From Pseudolactococcus plantarum (GTDB lineage: Bacteria > Bacillota > Bacilli > Lactobacillales > Streptococcaceae), in assembly GCF_002441715.1 (NCBI RefSeq), contig NZ_JXJX01000013.1, positions 1-40,056 of the forward strand: a DNA stretch of 40,056 nt. Reading direction: 5' to 3'. Positions within the stretch are counted from its first letter, which is position 1. Every line of letters begins with the position of its first letter. Below the pieces are notes generated by a model. It did not search any database and was not told the DNA's origin. It saw only the letters and a program-made list of their open reading frames with translations. The position numbers were made by a program, and so were the translations under genes. This document shows positions 27,373-34,077 of this stretch, piece by piece.

Positions 27373-27990
27373 TTATTGCTGTGGAACTTCTAAATACTTC
27401 AGAATTTTAGAAATACGGATCATAATAAGACCTTGATACCAAATAAATGTTTGAAGTCTTATTTTGTTATTTCTTGTTTCTCCCATCAACACGTTTGTTC
27501 CATAAATTTTATGCTGAATATCAATTCTAGAAGTTTCTATTTCAATAAAACCTTCTTTGTTAGAAATTATCCAAGAATCATTGTTTGGGAAGTAGAATGA
27601 AAAATATCCAGAAAAACTAGAAAAGGCTTTAACTGTTATTGGCAATATATCTGTCTTTGTTTCATAATCTTTATATTTATTTCTTTGTCTATACTCGACT
27701 TTGTCCACAAAGGGGATGTCTTCACCGTGTTCGCAATTATATCTATAATGATTGGTATCTATTAAAGAATATTTTTTCTTATTATGATCTAAAAATATCA
27801 TAGATTTTATTGTTAAAGGTTTAGATGAATGGTTTACGAAGCTGATTTTAACGAACAATTTTCCTTTGGAATCATTTGAAATAAAATTGATTGCAGAAAC
27901 ACCAAAATTTATCCTCGTTTCAAAAAGATTTTTAATAAACAGAAAAAGTGACATTGAAATAGAAATAACAGAAATAATAATTGCCAACAT
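27373..27990 (-). CDS. Membrane-anchored protein of unknown function (205 aa)
   Basis: The N-terminal 20 residues (MLAIIISVISISMSLFLFIK) form a membrane anchor without a signal peptidase site. The rest is beta-rich, with KLFVKISFVNHSSKPLTIKS near residues 45-64, resembling an immunoglobulin-like fold, and FSGYFSFYFPNN further on. I know no family for it. It runs against phage early transcription, has a terminator upstream of it on the same strand that shields it from read-through, and is thus an independent cargo gene. The ribosome binding site (GGTGGTG) is unremarkable. Confidence 0.6.
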   Translation of the reverse strand: MLAIIISVISISMSLFLFIKNLFETRINFGVSAINFISNDSKGKLFVKISFVNHSSKPLTIKSMIFLDHNKKKYSLIDTNHYRYNCEHGEDIPFVDKVEYRQRNKYKDYETKTDILPITVKAFSSFSGYFSFYFPNNDSWIISNKEGFIEIETSRIDIQHKIYGTNVLMGETRNNKIRLQTFIWYQGLIMIRISKILKYLEVPQQ

Positions 27991-28052
27991 TTTTACACCA
28001 CCAGTTTTTTAACTAATTATATCAAAAATAAAACGAAACATTTATTTGGAAC

Positions 28053-28078
28053 AAAAAAAGCGCTTTGTACAGCGCTTC
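28053..28078 (-). terminator. Minus-strand terminator
   Basis: AAGCGCT (28059-28065) and AGCGCTT (28071-28077) flank TTGTAC. In minus-strand reading the hairpin is followed by seven T. Confidence 0.75.
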
Positions 28079-28125
28079 ACTAACAATATTTACAACTCAA
28101 TTATACCTCAAAAGAAAGAGGATAT

Positions 28126-28447
28126 ATGGCACTAGACTTATCTGACAAAAATTGGCTTAGAAAACTTCAGTTTAAGAAAGAAATTAGCTTAGCTGAATCC
28201 TCTTATTAGACGAGAATGTGAGCAATGACCACTGGAGACTATCCCTTTAAAAATTGATATGCCAAAGTAAATCGAAGAGAGTATATATCAATAGGGTAAT
28301 ATATACCGCATGGGTCAGTGCAGAAGCAGAGAAAAATATGTTCTGGGTTGGTTACTAGAAAGGTACAGCATGACAGCATTCACAACAAGCAACTACGCTA
28401 AACTACTATCGCAGTTAGACAAGTCAAACGATAAAAAAATAGAATAA
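28126..28447 (+). pseudogene. Phage early gene with a frameshift and four in-frame stops
   Basis: After AAAGAGG the ATG at 28126 reads MALDLSDKNW. A shift near 28148 opens a frame that reads to 28447 as protein-like sequence with stops at 28190 (TAG), 28226 (TGA), 28268 (TAA) and 28292 (TAG). Between them are NPLIRRECEQ, PLETIPLKIDMPK and IEESIYQ. The last uninterrupted part is GNIYRMGQCRSREKYVLGWL and continues to the end with MTAFTTSNYAKLLSQLDKSN. The consistent character over 100 codons shows a dead gene of about 107 codons. Confidence 0.55.
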
Positions 28448-28889
28448 AACATACATAATTTGAGTTCAAAGGAAAAAGTAAACTTAGTCATGATGGTAAA
28501 GCGAATAGTAATTCAGATTTGGCATAATCTTCTACAATTAAGGTTACTGTTCCTTAAAAAAAATAAAATACTTCTAAAATAAAATACAGTTCTTAAGTCT
28601 AATAATCAAATAGATATATGTATATTAAGTTTTAAAATCTGTTCTTAAGGTTTCTTCTCTTATATTACAAAAAAATCAAAATGCTTATATTTTTAAAGAT
28701 TCGGAGTCATTAGTTATACAAAACCAGATAAAGATGCATATGTTACTTTTGCTAGTGTTCGTAATACTATTTGTTCTTATTCTTTCTTATTTTACACAGT
28801 TTATTATCAACTGATGCCTGAGACGCAGTCGACAAGTTGGTTAATCAGGATTGAATAAGGTTATTTTGCTTGGAAAAAAGAGGGCAGTT
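28448..28889. other. AT-rich gap without a gene
   Basis: About 440 bases with no supported gene. A fragment near 28455-28525 reads FEFKGKSKLSHDGKANSNSD before stops. A 26-codon hydrophobic frame starts at 28734 but has no ribosome binding site. This looks like deleted prophage. Confidence 0.35.
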
Positions 28890-29471
28890 TTATTTTCTAT
28901 AATAAAAATCTTCAGAAGGTGAGTTCCCCCATATAAGTCTGGGTCTGTTTATGTTAGATTGATCCTCCATAAGATTAGGGTGACCAATTGGAAATAACAT
29001 AATAGCATAACCTCCAGCTACACTGGGAACAACAAAACCGGGATTAGCTACAAATTTTTTGTAGTCAGCTTCATATAGTTTGAAAGTGCTTGGTGAATTT
29101 TCTCCCCCTGAATGAATAACAGTATAATCATTATTTAAAATGATATAATCACCTTTTACATTTTCCCATTTACCTACTACAGAACTAATATCACCATTAA
29201 AAATTGCACTGGCATCAATATCTCTCTCAGTTACTGATGGTTCTGCAGCGGATTGAGATTGAGTTGTGCTCTGAGAAGAACTTTCAGGCACTGTTTGATC
29301 AGTTGATGCTGTTTCTTCTGATGTTGTGCTTATGTTTTGAGTTTCTTCTTTTTTAGATGAACTTTTTTCAATTTTACTTTCTTTTGAAACTTCAGTGGTT
29401 TTCTTACTATTCGAACACCCTACAAGCAAGGTTGAACTTAATAATAACCCTAAAATAATTGCCTTTTTCAT
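28890..29471 (-). CDS. Lipoprotein with a C-terminal DUF6287-like domain
   Basis: The 193-residue precursor has a lipoprotein signal peptide: MKKAIILGLLLSSTLLVGC, with lipobox LVGC and lipidated Cys19. A low-complexity Ser/Thr/Lys/Glu linker (about residues 20-82) should span the cell wall. The C-terminal domain begins DIDASAIFNGDISSVVGKWE and continues with GDYIILNNDYTV and GGYAIMLFPIGHP, as in small domains often carried on streptococcal lipoproteins. Phage-encoded lipoproteins at such positions can block superinfection, but that is inference. CAGGAG precedes the ATG. The leader shares a block with the gene at 22577-23008. Confidence 0.8.
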   Translation of the reverse strand: MKKAIILGLLLSSTLLVGCSNSKKTTEVSKESKIEKSSSKKEETQNISTTSEETASTDQTVPESSSQSTTQSQSAAEPSVTERDIDASAIFNGDISSVVGKWENVKGDYIILNNDYTVIHSGGENSPSTFKLYEADYKKFVANPGFVVPSVAGGYAIMLFPIGHPNLMEDQSNINRPRLIWGNSPSEDFYYRK

Positions 29472-29595
29472 AGTTTTCTCCTGAAAGCTTTTAACGTGGA
29501 TCCATCCTGCACGATACGTAACTCAAAACTGATCTAGGCCCCTTAACAGATATTTTTTGTTTTACTTTCTTTTATTTATTTAACCTAGTAGCCAT

Positions 29596-29646
29596 ATGCT
29601 TATGTTTATCTAAATATAAGCATTGTCTATCTTTAATTAGATTATA
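29596..29646 (-). promoter_or_regulatory. Promoter and leader hairpin of the lipoprotein gene
   Basis: A minus-strand -10 TATAAT (29646-29641) gives a leader of about 160 bases. An 8-bp perfect inverted repeat (ATGCTTAT and ATAAGCAT, 29596-29623) lies near its 5' end. Confidence 0.5.
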
Positions 29647-29865
29647 CCACTTTAACTCCCTTTTAAAGCTTTTTTTGTGGTGTTATAGTTCTTTTACTCA
29701 GTTCATATATCATCTAATGTTCATTAGACCAAGGTAATTGTCATGAATTGAATTGTATAACTTAACAGTAATTTACTATCATACACCTTAATGCATCTAC
29801 TCTGTAGGAAAGAAGTGAACTTAGGTATCAATACTATATGACTAGTGAAGGAGATACTAAAATAT

Positions 29866-29909
29866 ATCGGAAACCTATCGGAAAAAAAGGCCAAATAAGT
29901 TGATAAAAT
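29866..29909 (+). promoter_or_regulatory. Activated late promoter A, with 11-bp ATCGG repeats
   Basis: ATCGGAAA occurs at 29866 and 29877, exactly one helical turn apart. The -10 TAAAAT starts at 29904, 27 bp after the last repeat, and there is no good -35. The same design occurs at 34015-34069. I infer an activator-dependent promoter, with ArpU the best candidate. Confidence 0.65.
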
Positions 29910-29917
29910 AATCTTAT

Positions 29918-29998
29918 GAAGCTTGTGGATAGATAGGCAACTACAAATTAAACAGTATCGAACACAAGCTTCAAATAAAAAATGATATAGTGCGCACT
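29918..29998 (+). promoter_or_regulatory. Structured 5' leader of lysin 1: stem and palindrome
   Basis: GAAGCTTGTG (29918-29927) pairs perfectly with CACAAGCTTC (29963-29972), two bases after the expected transcription start (about 29916). The palindrome AGTGCGCACT follows (29989-29998). The leader before lysin 3 has the same two elements. Confidence 0.65.
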
Positions 29999-30025
29999 GT
30001 ATTTTTAACATCAGAAAGGGGTTAA

Positions 30026-30751
30026 ATGGTTTCAGGTTTAACAAAAAATGAATCAAAAGACTTAATGAATAAGTATCTATCGACTCCATTACCTATGTCG
30101 CCAGGAACGTGGTATGGTACTATGGGAGGGTGGCCAGATGCACATTCAAACTGTACTTTGTTTAGTCAATGGTTTTTAAAAAACTATACAAAAGGTAATG
30201 TAAGTTTAGCTATGCCTAGTGGCTATGGTTATGAAATGGTTGATAAATTTATCGCTGCTAACGGTGGTAAATTTTCAAAAAGTGGTACGCCACAAGCAAT
30301 ATCTTTATTTTCAATTTCACCTTATAATGGTTCTTACGGCACTGAATTTGCTGGGCATACTGGTATTGTATTAGGTATTGATGGGGATACAGTCATTACA
30401 GGAGAAGCTAATTATGGAGCTCCATATGGCGGTCTTGATGCAGACCATTCTAAAAACGGAACAGTTGTTATGTCACGTTCGTTGAGTACATTTAATAGCT
30501 CAACAGGCGTTACATTCGTCCACTTGGAGACGACACTAGATGATAATGATAAAAAGAAAGAAGAGGAAGAAGAAATGATTACAATTTCAGCGCCACAACG
30601 TGGCATAGCATTAATGCAAGGTGGAGTATTCTTGTCATTTTTAGATTCAAAAGATGCACAGAATGCATGGAATGCTGGTATTAAAAATGTTGAATTAGCT
30701 ACAAAAACATTTGATTTATGGCAAAAAGAATCTAGAACAGTTAAATCTTAA
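30026..30751 (+). CDS. CHAP-type endolysin with internal start (lysin 1)
   Basis: The 241-residue protein has an N-terminal CHAP amidase/endopeptidase domain: nucleophile C43 in HSNCTLFSQWF, H111 in GHTGIVLGI, and the polar third residue in TGEANYG. An acidic/lysine-rich linker (DDNDKKKEEEEE) leads to a 58-residue C-terminal module starting MITISAPQRGIALMQGG, probably wall-binding. No signal peptide is present, so release needs a holin or lysis. AAAGGGG lies 6 bases before the ATG. It has its own promoter and terminator and no neighbouring phage structural genes. An internal AGAGGA plus ATG at 30575 could yield the C-terminal module alone. Confidence 0.85.
   Translation: MVSGLTKNESKDLMNKYLSTPLPMSPGTWYGTMGGWPDAHSNCTLFSQWFLKNYTKGNVSLAMPSGYGYEMVDKFIAANGGKFSKSGTPQAISLFSISPYNGSYGTEFAGHTGIVLGIDGDTVITGEANYGAPYGGLDADHSKNGTVVMSRSLSTFNSSTGVTFVHLETTLDDNDKKKEEEEEMITISAPQRGIALMQGGVFLSFLDSKDAQNAWNAGIKNVELATKTFDLWQKESRTVKS
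30560..30577 (+). promoter_or_regulatory. Internal translation start in lysin 1
   Basis: AAGAGGAAG precedes the ATG at 30575-30577 at a suitable distance, in frame with the lysin and exactly at the linker/module border. The predicted product is 58 residues. This site is weaker than those in the other three lysins. Confidence 0.45.
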
Positions 30752-30875
30752 TATTTGGACTTTTACATTGAGTTTAAATAAAAAAATAATCTTTTTATTA
30801 CAGAGGTCTCAATTAAATGCCTAGTTTACTCATGGATTTAAATTGTTGCTTATTATAAATCAAAAGTTTTATATT

Positions 30876-30913
30876 AAAAGATCTTGTAGACATTTGTCTA
30901 CAAGATCTTTTTT
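30876..30913 (+). terminator. Terminator after lysin 1, duplicated downstream
   Basis: A perfect 15-bp stem AAGATCTTGTAGACA and TGTCTACAAGATCTT is followed by T6. A near-identical 50-base block lies at 31817-31866 after lysin 2. Confidence 0.9.
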
Positions 30914-31103
30914 AAATGGTATAGCGTGAATTATAAATGAAATCAGACTTGTTAAATGGTTATATTATATTGGACTTGATAAAATAGACGTTAATCAGCA
31001 AATTAAGTGAAAAAATTGATAAATCAAGAAATATGTTAATCAGTATAGTGATTGATAATCTGAAATCTGTAAAATCGTTTTAGAGAATCGATAAAGTTAT
31101 AGG

Positions 31104-31152
31104 TTGACATTGATATTTATAAGGTATACACTAACTATGAAAAGCGCTTTTC
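31104..31152 (+). promoter_or_regulatory. Promoter and palindrome of lysin 2
   Basis: TTGACA (31104-31109), 17 bp, TACACT (31127-31132); TATACA at 15 bp is an alternative. The 14-bp perfect palindrome GAAAAGCGCTTTTC (31139-31152) lies at the expected start. It resembles a LacI/CcpA-type operator, though it is one base longer per arm than a classic cre. No ATCGG repeats are present. Confidence 0.5.
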
Positions 31153-31171
31153 GAAACGAAAAGGAGGTAGT

Positions 31172-31780
31172 ATGACAACATCGAAAGAAGTATTAGAATG
31201 GTTAGAAGCTAATATCGGTAATGCTATTGAATTTAATAATGGATCTGATGTCCAAGATATGGATTTGGTAAATTATGTTTCACAAAAGTTTTTTGGTACC
31301 GCTATGTTTGTTGGTATAGGGACTGCACAGGAAATTTGGAATTTGTCATTTCCTGATGGATGGTCCAAAGTTCCAGCATCAGAAGGTGCACAACCAGGTG
31401 ATTTTTTCGTGATGAGTGGAGAGCAAGCAGGCAACTCTAGTGGGCATACAGGTCTTATCGCAGAAGACGGCATACAGGTTTACGATGAAAATTATGCTGG
31501 TAGAAAATATGTATCAAAACATGGATTAACAGGTGGTTTTATCGGATTTATTAGACCACCATATGAAGATGAACCAACACCAGAAGGAGATGAAGAGATG
31601 GCACAAGCATTATTAGTTTACAATAGCTTTATATATTATATGGTAGGTACAGATATTAAGAAGTTAACAACTGCTGATGCAGCTGAATTAATAAAAAAAG
31701 TGTATAAAGCCCAGTATGGTAAAGGTATAAATGCTTTTAGTTTAACAGATGAAGAAGCCAAAGGCTTAGGTATTGAATAA
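31172..31780 (+). CDS. CHAP-like endolysin lacking the catalytic cysteine (lysin 2)
   Basis: The 202-residue protein has the CHAP layout: DMDLVNYVSQKFFGTA at residues 29-44, PGDFFVMSG, and SGHTGLIAEDG with H92. The position before MDLVNYV, where active CHAP domains have the nucleophile (CxDL), is Asp29. No other Cys exists in the protein. The domain should bind wall but not cut, unless another chemistry operates. The linker PTPEGDEE leads to a 60-residue module (MAQALLVYNSFIYYMVGTDI) related in pattern to that of lysin 3. AAAAGGAGG gives strong translation. It has its own promoter and terminator. Confidence 0.8.
   Translation: MTTSKEVLEWLEANIGNAIEFNNGSDVQDMDLVNYVSQKFFGTAMFVGIGTAQEIWNLSFPDGWSKVPASEGAQPGDFFVMSGEQAGNSSGHTGLIAEDGIQVYDENYAGRKYVSKHGLTGGFIGFIRPPYEDEPTPEGDEEMAQALLVYNSFIYYMVGTDIKKLTTADAAELIKKVYKAQYGKGINAFSLTDEEAKGLGIE
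31582..31600 (+). promoter_or_regulatory. Internal ribosome binding site and start in lysin 2
   Basis: AGAAGGAGAT (31582-31591) lies 8 bases before the in-frame ATG at 31598. It encodes the EGD of the linker. The predicted C-terminal module has 60 residues. Confidence 0.65.
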
Positions 31781-31821
31781 TATTTTTATCTTGTAGTATT
31801 TTAAATAGATTATTTTATATT

Positions 31822-31859
31822 AAAAGATCTTGTAGACAAATGTCTAAAAGATCTTTTTT
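31822..31859 (+). terminator. Terminator after lysin 2
   Basis: AAAAGATCTTGTAGACA pairs with TGTCTAAAAGATCTTTT with one mismatch. It is a copy of the terminator at 30876-30913, so the lysin cassettes arose by duplication or share a source. Confidence 0.85.
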
Positions 31860-31964
31860 ACATGGTATAGATATTAGGCATTAAAATAATTTAGTGAGTA
31901 ATAAAAAATATGAAGAACTAATGTCTCATCGAAATTTCTGCTTGAAAAATGATAGCAGATTTTA
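31860..31964. other. Short gap between lysin 2 and the unit 2 border
   Basis: No gene or clear signal is seen here. Confidence 0.4.
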
Positions 31965-32005
31965 TGAGTTTAAAAAACTACTAGAGAAAGTCTAATAGTT
32001 TTTGA
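31965..32005. repeat. Bidirectional terminator repeat, copy 2 (left border of unit 2)
   Basis: GAGTTT, then AAAACTACTAG-AGAAAGT-CTAATAGTTTTT, matching 21035-21080. It closes the minus-strand ImmA-repressor operon of unit 2. Confidence 0.75.
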
Positions 32006-32068
32006 TAAGTATTTAATTTATTCATAGTGTTTATATCGCTTAATGATCTGATTATTCACATTAAATCA

Positions 32069-32473
32069 TCAAGCGAATGATTCAAGCATCAATTTTGTCA
32101 AGATATGTTTAGCTTTGTCATAATAGTTAAGCTCAATTTGGTATACAGATAGAAATTTATAAACATCGACATATTCAGGTTGACCTTCAAATTTACTCAA
32201 ATATTCTTTTGCTAACGCTTCTATCCAAAAGTCATCAGCTTGGCTTTCTTGTTTCATATGATAACAAGGGCTGGATAAAGGTGTATCGGCATGTTTCAAT
32301 ATCAAGTGTCCCAGTTCATGAAGTAGGACATTGTGCATTTGTATATCAGTCAACCCTTCTCTAATAAAAATGGTATCTGTCTCAGGTAAATATAGACCAT
32401 CTCTACCGATGCCATATGCAATGACGATATCTATACCCAAATCTTTTATAATTTCTTTCAAAGTCTGATGCAT
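32069..32473 (-). CDS. ImmA/IrrE-type metallopeptidase of unit 2
   Basis: The 134-residue protein carries the zinc-binding HELGHLILKH motif and, about 25 residues on, QESQADDFWIEALAKEY with the third-ligand glutamate. ImmA-type peptidases cut the phage or ICE repressor encoded next to them when DNA damage or a signal activates them. It begins 4 bases after the repressor stop on the same strand, so the pair is one operon. Unlike the unit 1 copy it has no internal stop, so unit 2 should still be inducible. Confidence 0.87.
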   Translation of the reverse strand: MHQTLKEIIKDLGIDIVIAYGIGRDGLYLPETDTIFIREGLTDIQMHNVLLHELGHLILKHADTPLSSPCYHMKQESQADDFWIEALAKEYLSKFEGQPEYVDVYKFLSVYQIELNYYDKAKHILTKLMLESFA

Positions 32474-32476
32474 AGG

Positions 32477-33010
32477 CTAATCCTCTTTGATTCTATCCGT
32501 ATTATTTTTAAGATATAGTTTGAGAAATTCTATATCTTTATTGGATAATTCTCCACCACCAAAAGCAACAGCTTTTTTCGCCATACGCTCAAAATCTTCT
32601 TCAGAATAGATTTTTGTGTGTTTATCTATAGCAGTAATTTTTTCTGTTGTTTGTTGATCCCATTCGGATTTAGCAAAGTTTAAAACTCTTATTTGACGTT
32701 TATTTTCAAGTTTAGAAAAGACATCATCAAGCATTTTTTGATTAGATGATTGCTCTACTTTAATGGGATTGTATGCTTCTACTAAATCTGATTTATCAAC
32801 ACCAAAGTATTTGGCAATGAGTTCAATTTTATCAATACGCGGGTAGGAATTGGCTTTCATCCAATTCATGACAGTAGTATATTTAAACCCCATTATATCT
32901 GAAAATTGATGAGGGTTTAACCGTTGTGAATCCAATAATCGCTTCAAATTATTAGCCATTATTTCTTTATTGCCAATATTATCTGAACTGATTTTTAGTT
33001 TATTTTCCAT
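32477..33010 (-). CDS. CI-like XRE repressor of unit 2, leaderless
   Basis: The protein starts MENKLKISSDN and has a helix-turn-helix domain (ANNLKRLLDSQRLNPHQFSD, TVMNWMKANSYPRIDKIELI, KYFGVDKSDLVEAY), then a linker region rich in Lys and Gln and a C-terminal part with FERMAKKAVAFGGGELSNKD, which is the usual arrangement of Gram-positive repressors paired with ImmA. I choose ATG at 33010 (177 residues): it lies 6 bases after a TATAAT, so the message is leaderless. A longer frame starting at 33076 would cross the promoter. Operators cover its promoter. Confidence 0.82.
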   Translation of the reverse strand: MENKLKISSDNIGNKEIMANNLKRLLDSQRLNPHQFSDIMGFKYTTVMNWMKANSYPRIDKIELIAKYFGVDKSDLVEAYNPIKVEQSSNQKMLDDVFSKLENKRQIRVLNFAKSEWDQQTTEKITAIDKHTKIYSEEDFERMAKKAVAFGGGELSNKDIEFLKLYLKNNTDRIKED

Positions 33011-33016
33011 ATGACC

Positions 33017-33045
33017 ATTATACTTTTTAATGGTAGATATGTAAA
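33017..33045 (-). promoter_or_regulatory. Promoter of the unit 2 repressor
   Basis: Minus strand: TTTACA (33045-33040), 17 bp, TATAAT (33022-33017). The start falls on the ATG. An operator with TAATGGTA lies in the spacer. Confidence 0.7.
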
Positions 33046-33083
33046 GTTTAAAAGTAATTTCCATAAAATATTCCATTTAATAA

Positions 33084-33112
33084 TTGACATATACTTTTAA
33101 ATGGTATAAAAT
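33084..33112 (+). promoter_or_regulatory. Rightward promoter towards arpU
   Basis: TTGACA (33084-33089), 17 bp, TAAAAT (33107-33112). The spacer holds an operator, so the repressor should block it directly. Confidence 0.7.
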
Positions 33113-33184
33113 GAATTCATATCAATCAATAAAAGTGTTATCATAAAAAAACTTATAAAAATTATGAGTGGGTCTGCTTAAATC

Positions 33185-33232
33185 GTTTCAAAAGCGTATG
33201 AGCTTTATGAAACGGAAGCTCATTTATTTTTT
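33185..33232 (+). terminator. Attenuator-like terminator in the arpU leader
   Basis: ATGAGCTT (33198-33205) pairs with AAGCTCAT (33216-33223), followed by TTATTTTTTAT. A second helix, GTTTCA (33185-33190) with TGAAAC (33208-33213), interleaves with the first, so the two compete or form a pseudoknot. arpU transcription must read through. Confidence 0.6.
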
Positions 33233-33316
33233 ATAAAAATATACCATTTAATGGTATTCGGTGTAACTACACATAAATTGATAGGCAAAATAGAAAATAT
33301 AAAAAGGAGTACGAAT

Positions 33317-33736
33317 TTGGACGAACTAAACTTATTATACAGTGACAAAGACTTAAAAAAGGCAATAGCGGAAAGCCGTAAAATCTTAAAGAGTTATCGA
33401 GCGCTAAAGGTAGTGAAAAGGCTTAAATTTCCATATATCAAATCACCTGCGAATGATAGTAGGCAAAACCCATCTGATGATCAAGTAGGTCAAGAGATAT
33501 CTGAGTATACTGCTATTGTGAATCGCATTGCACAAATAGAAAAATGTGTCTCATGTTGTGAACTTACCCAAAGAGAAATACTGAGTAAAAAATTTCTGGA
33601 TAATACTGAGTATATACAACCTCAGTTAGCCCTACTTTCTGGATACTCATCCAGTCGTTATAATGACTATCTAAGAAGTGGCTATATTCAATTCTTAGTA
33701 GCATTTAAAACAACAGACAGTAATGCAAATTTTTAA
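33317..33736 (+). CDS. ArpU-type phage late transcription regulator
   Basis: The 139-residue protein, from TTG at 33317, begins DELNLLYSDKDLKKAIAESR and has a helical middle part, then CELTQREILSKKFLDNTEYI and a C-terminal helix-turn-helix-like QPQLALLSGYSSSRYNDYLR. This matches ArpU/RinA-like sigma-fold regulators, which in phages switch on late genes, and in Enterococcus were named for autolysin regulation. AAAGGAG lies 7 bases before the TTG. An earlier in-frame ATG (33251) lies within an operator and lacks a ribosome binding site. In complete phages many early genes separate repressor and ArpU; here none do. Confidence 0.75.
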   Translation: MDELNLLYSDKDLKKAIAESRKILKSYRALKVVKRLKFPYIKSPANDSRQNPSDDQVGQEISEYTAIVNRIAQIEKCVSCCELTQREILSKKFLDNTEYIQPQLALLSGYSSSRYNDYLRSGYIQFLVAFKTTDSNANF

Positions 33737-33880
33737 TGAATTAGCTAATGCAGTTGAGACATAAATTTATCGCAGTAATGTTACTTAATATGAAAATTGA
33801 AAGTGGTATAATTTTGTATTTTTAACTGGCTCTGATAAAGAAAATTGCTTTATGAGGTACAGATCTTCCACATTAATATA
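33737..33880. other. Short gap after arpU
   Basis: No gene is seen; a degraded small-gene remnant cannot be excluded. Confidence 0.3.
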
Positions 33881-33923
33881 AAAAGAGCCATTAACTTGTA
33901 TGTTGTTAATGACTCTTTTTTAT
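33881..33923 (+). terminator. Terminator after arpU
   Basis: AAAAGAG-C-CATTAAC pairs with GTTAATG-A-CTCTTTT (one mismatch), followed by T. arpU is therefore transcribed apart from the lysins. Confidence 0.85.
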
Positions 33924-34014
33924 TTTAAATACTATGTGTCAAAGCTATGTTATAGATGATGCTTACCCCATCTTATCTCCCCATTTATTTAGTGACAATA
34001 TGGATGGCTATCAA

Positions 34015-34069
34015 GTCGGAAAAGCATCGGAATAACATCGGATAAATGCTCAAATAATACTGATAGAAT
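34015..34069 (+). promoter_or_regulatory. Activated late promoter B, with 11-bp ATCGG repeats
   Basis: GTCGGAAA (34015), ATCGGAAT (34026) and ATCGGATA (34037) repeat every 11 bp. The -10 TAGAAT begins at 34064, again 27 bp after the last repeat. There is no good -35. Confidence 0.7.
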
Positions 34070-34077
34070 AAACTTAT

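Larger units (their letters stand above)
33019..33257. promoter_or_regulatory. Repeated operators of the unit 2 switch
   Basis: The consensus site is ATACCATT-T-AATGGTAT, perfect at 33241-33257. Variants lie at 33091-33107 (ATACTTTTAAATGGTAT) and 33019-33035 (TACTTTTTAATGGTA core), with a half site CCATTTAA near 33073. They cover both divergent promoters and the region before arpU. Confidence 0.7.

Noticed and set aside
28311-28373. Alternative reading WVSAEAEKNMFWVGY in the decayed early gene
   Set aside because: It resembles the end of a phage early protein, but the other frame keeps protein-like sequence over 100 codons up to a natural stop, so I prefer that one.
28734-28814. 26-residue hydrophobic peptide (MHMLLLLVFVILFVLILSYF...)
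   Set aside because: It looks like a membrane peptide, but there is no ribosome binding site or promoter, and the region is AT-rich and decayed.
31139-31152. A certain CcpA cre site
   Set aside because: The palindrome is similar but one base longer per arm than the consensus, so I list it only as cre-like.
33111-33146. Short leader peptide (MNSYQSIKVLS) before arpU
   Set aside because: Its ATG overlaps the -10 box of the promoter, so it would not be in the message.
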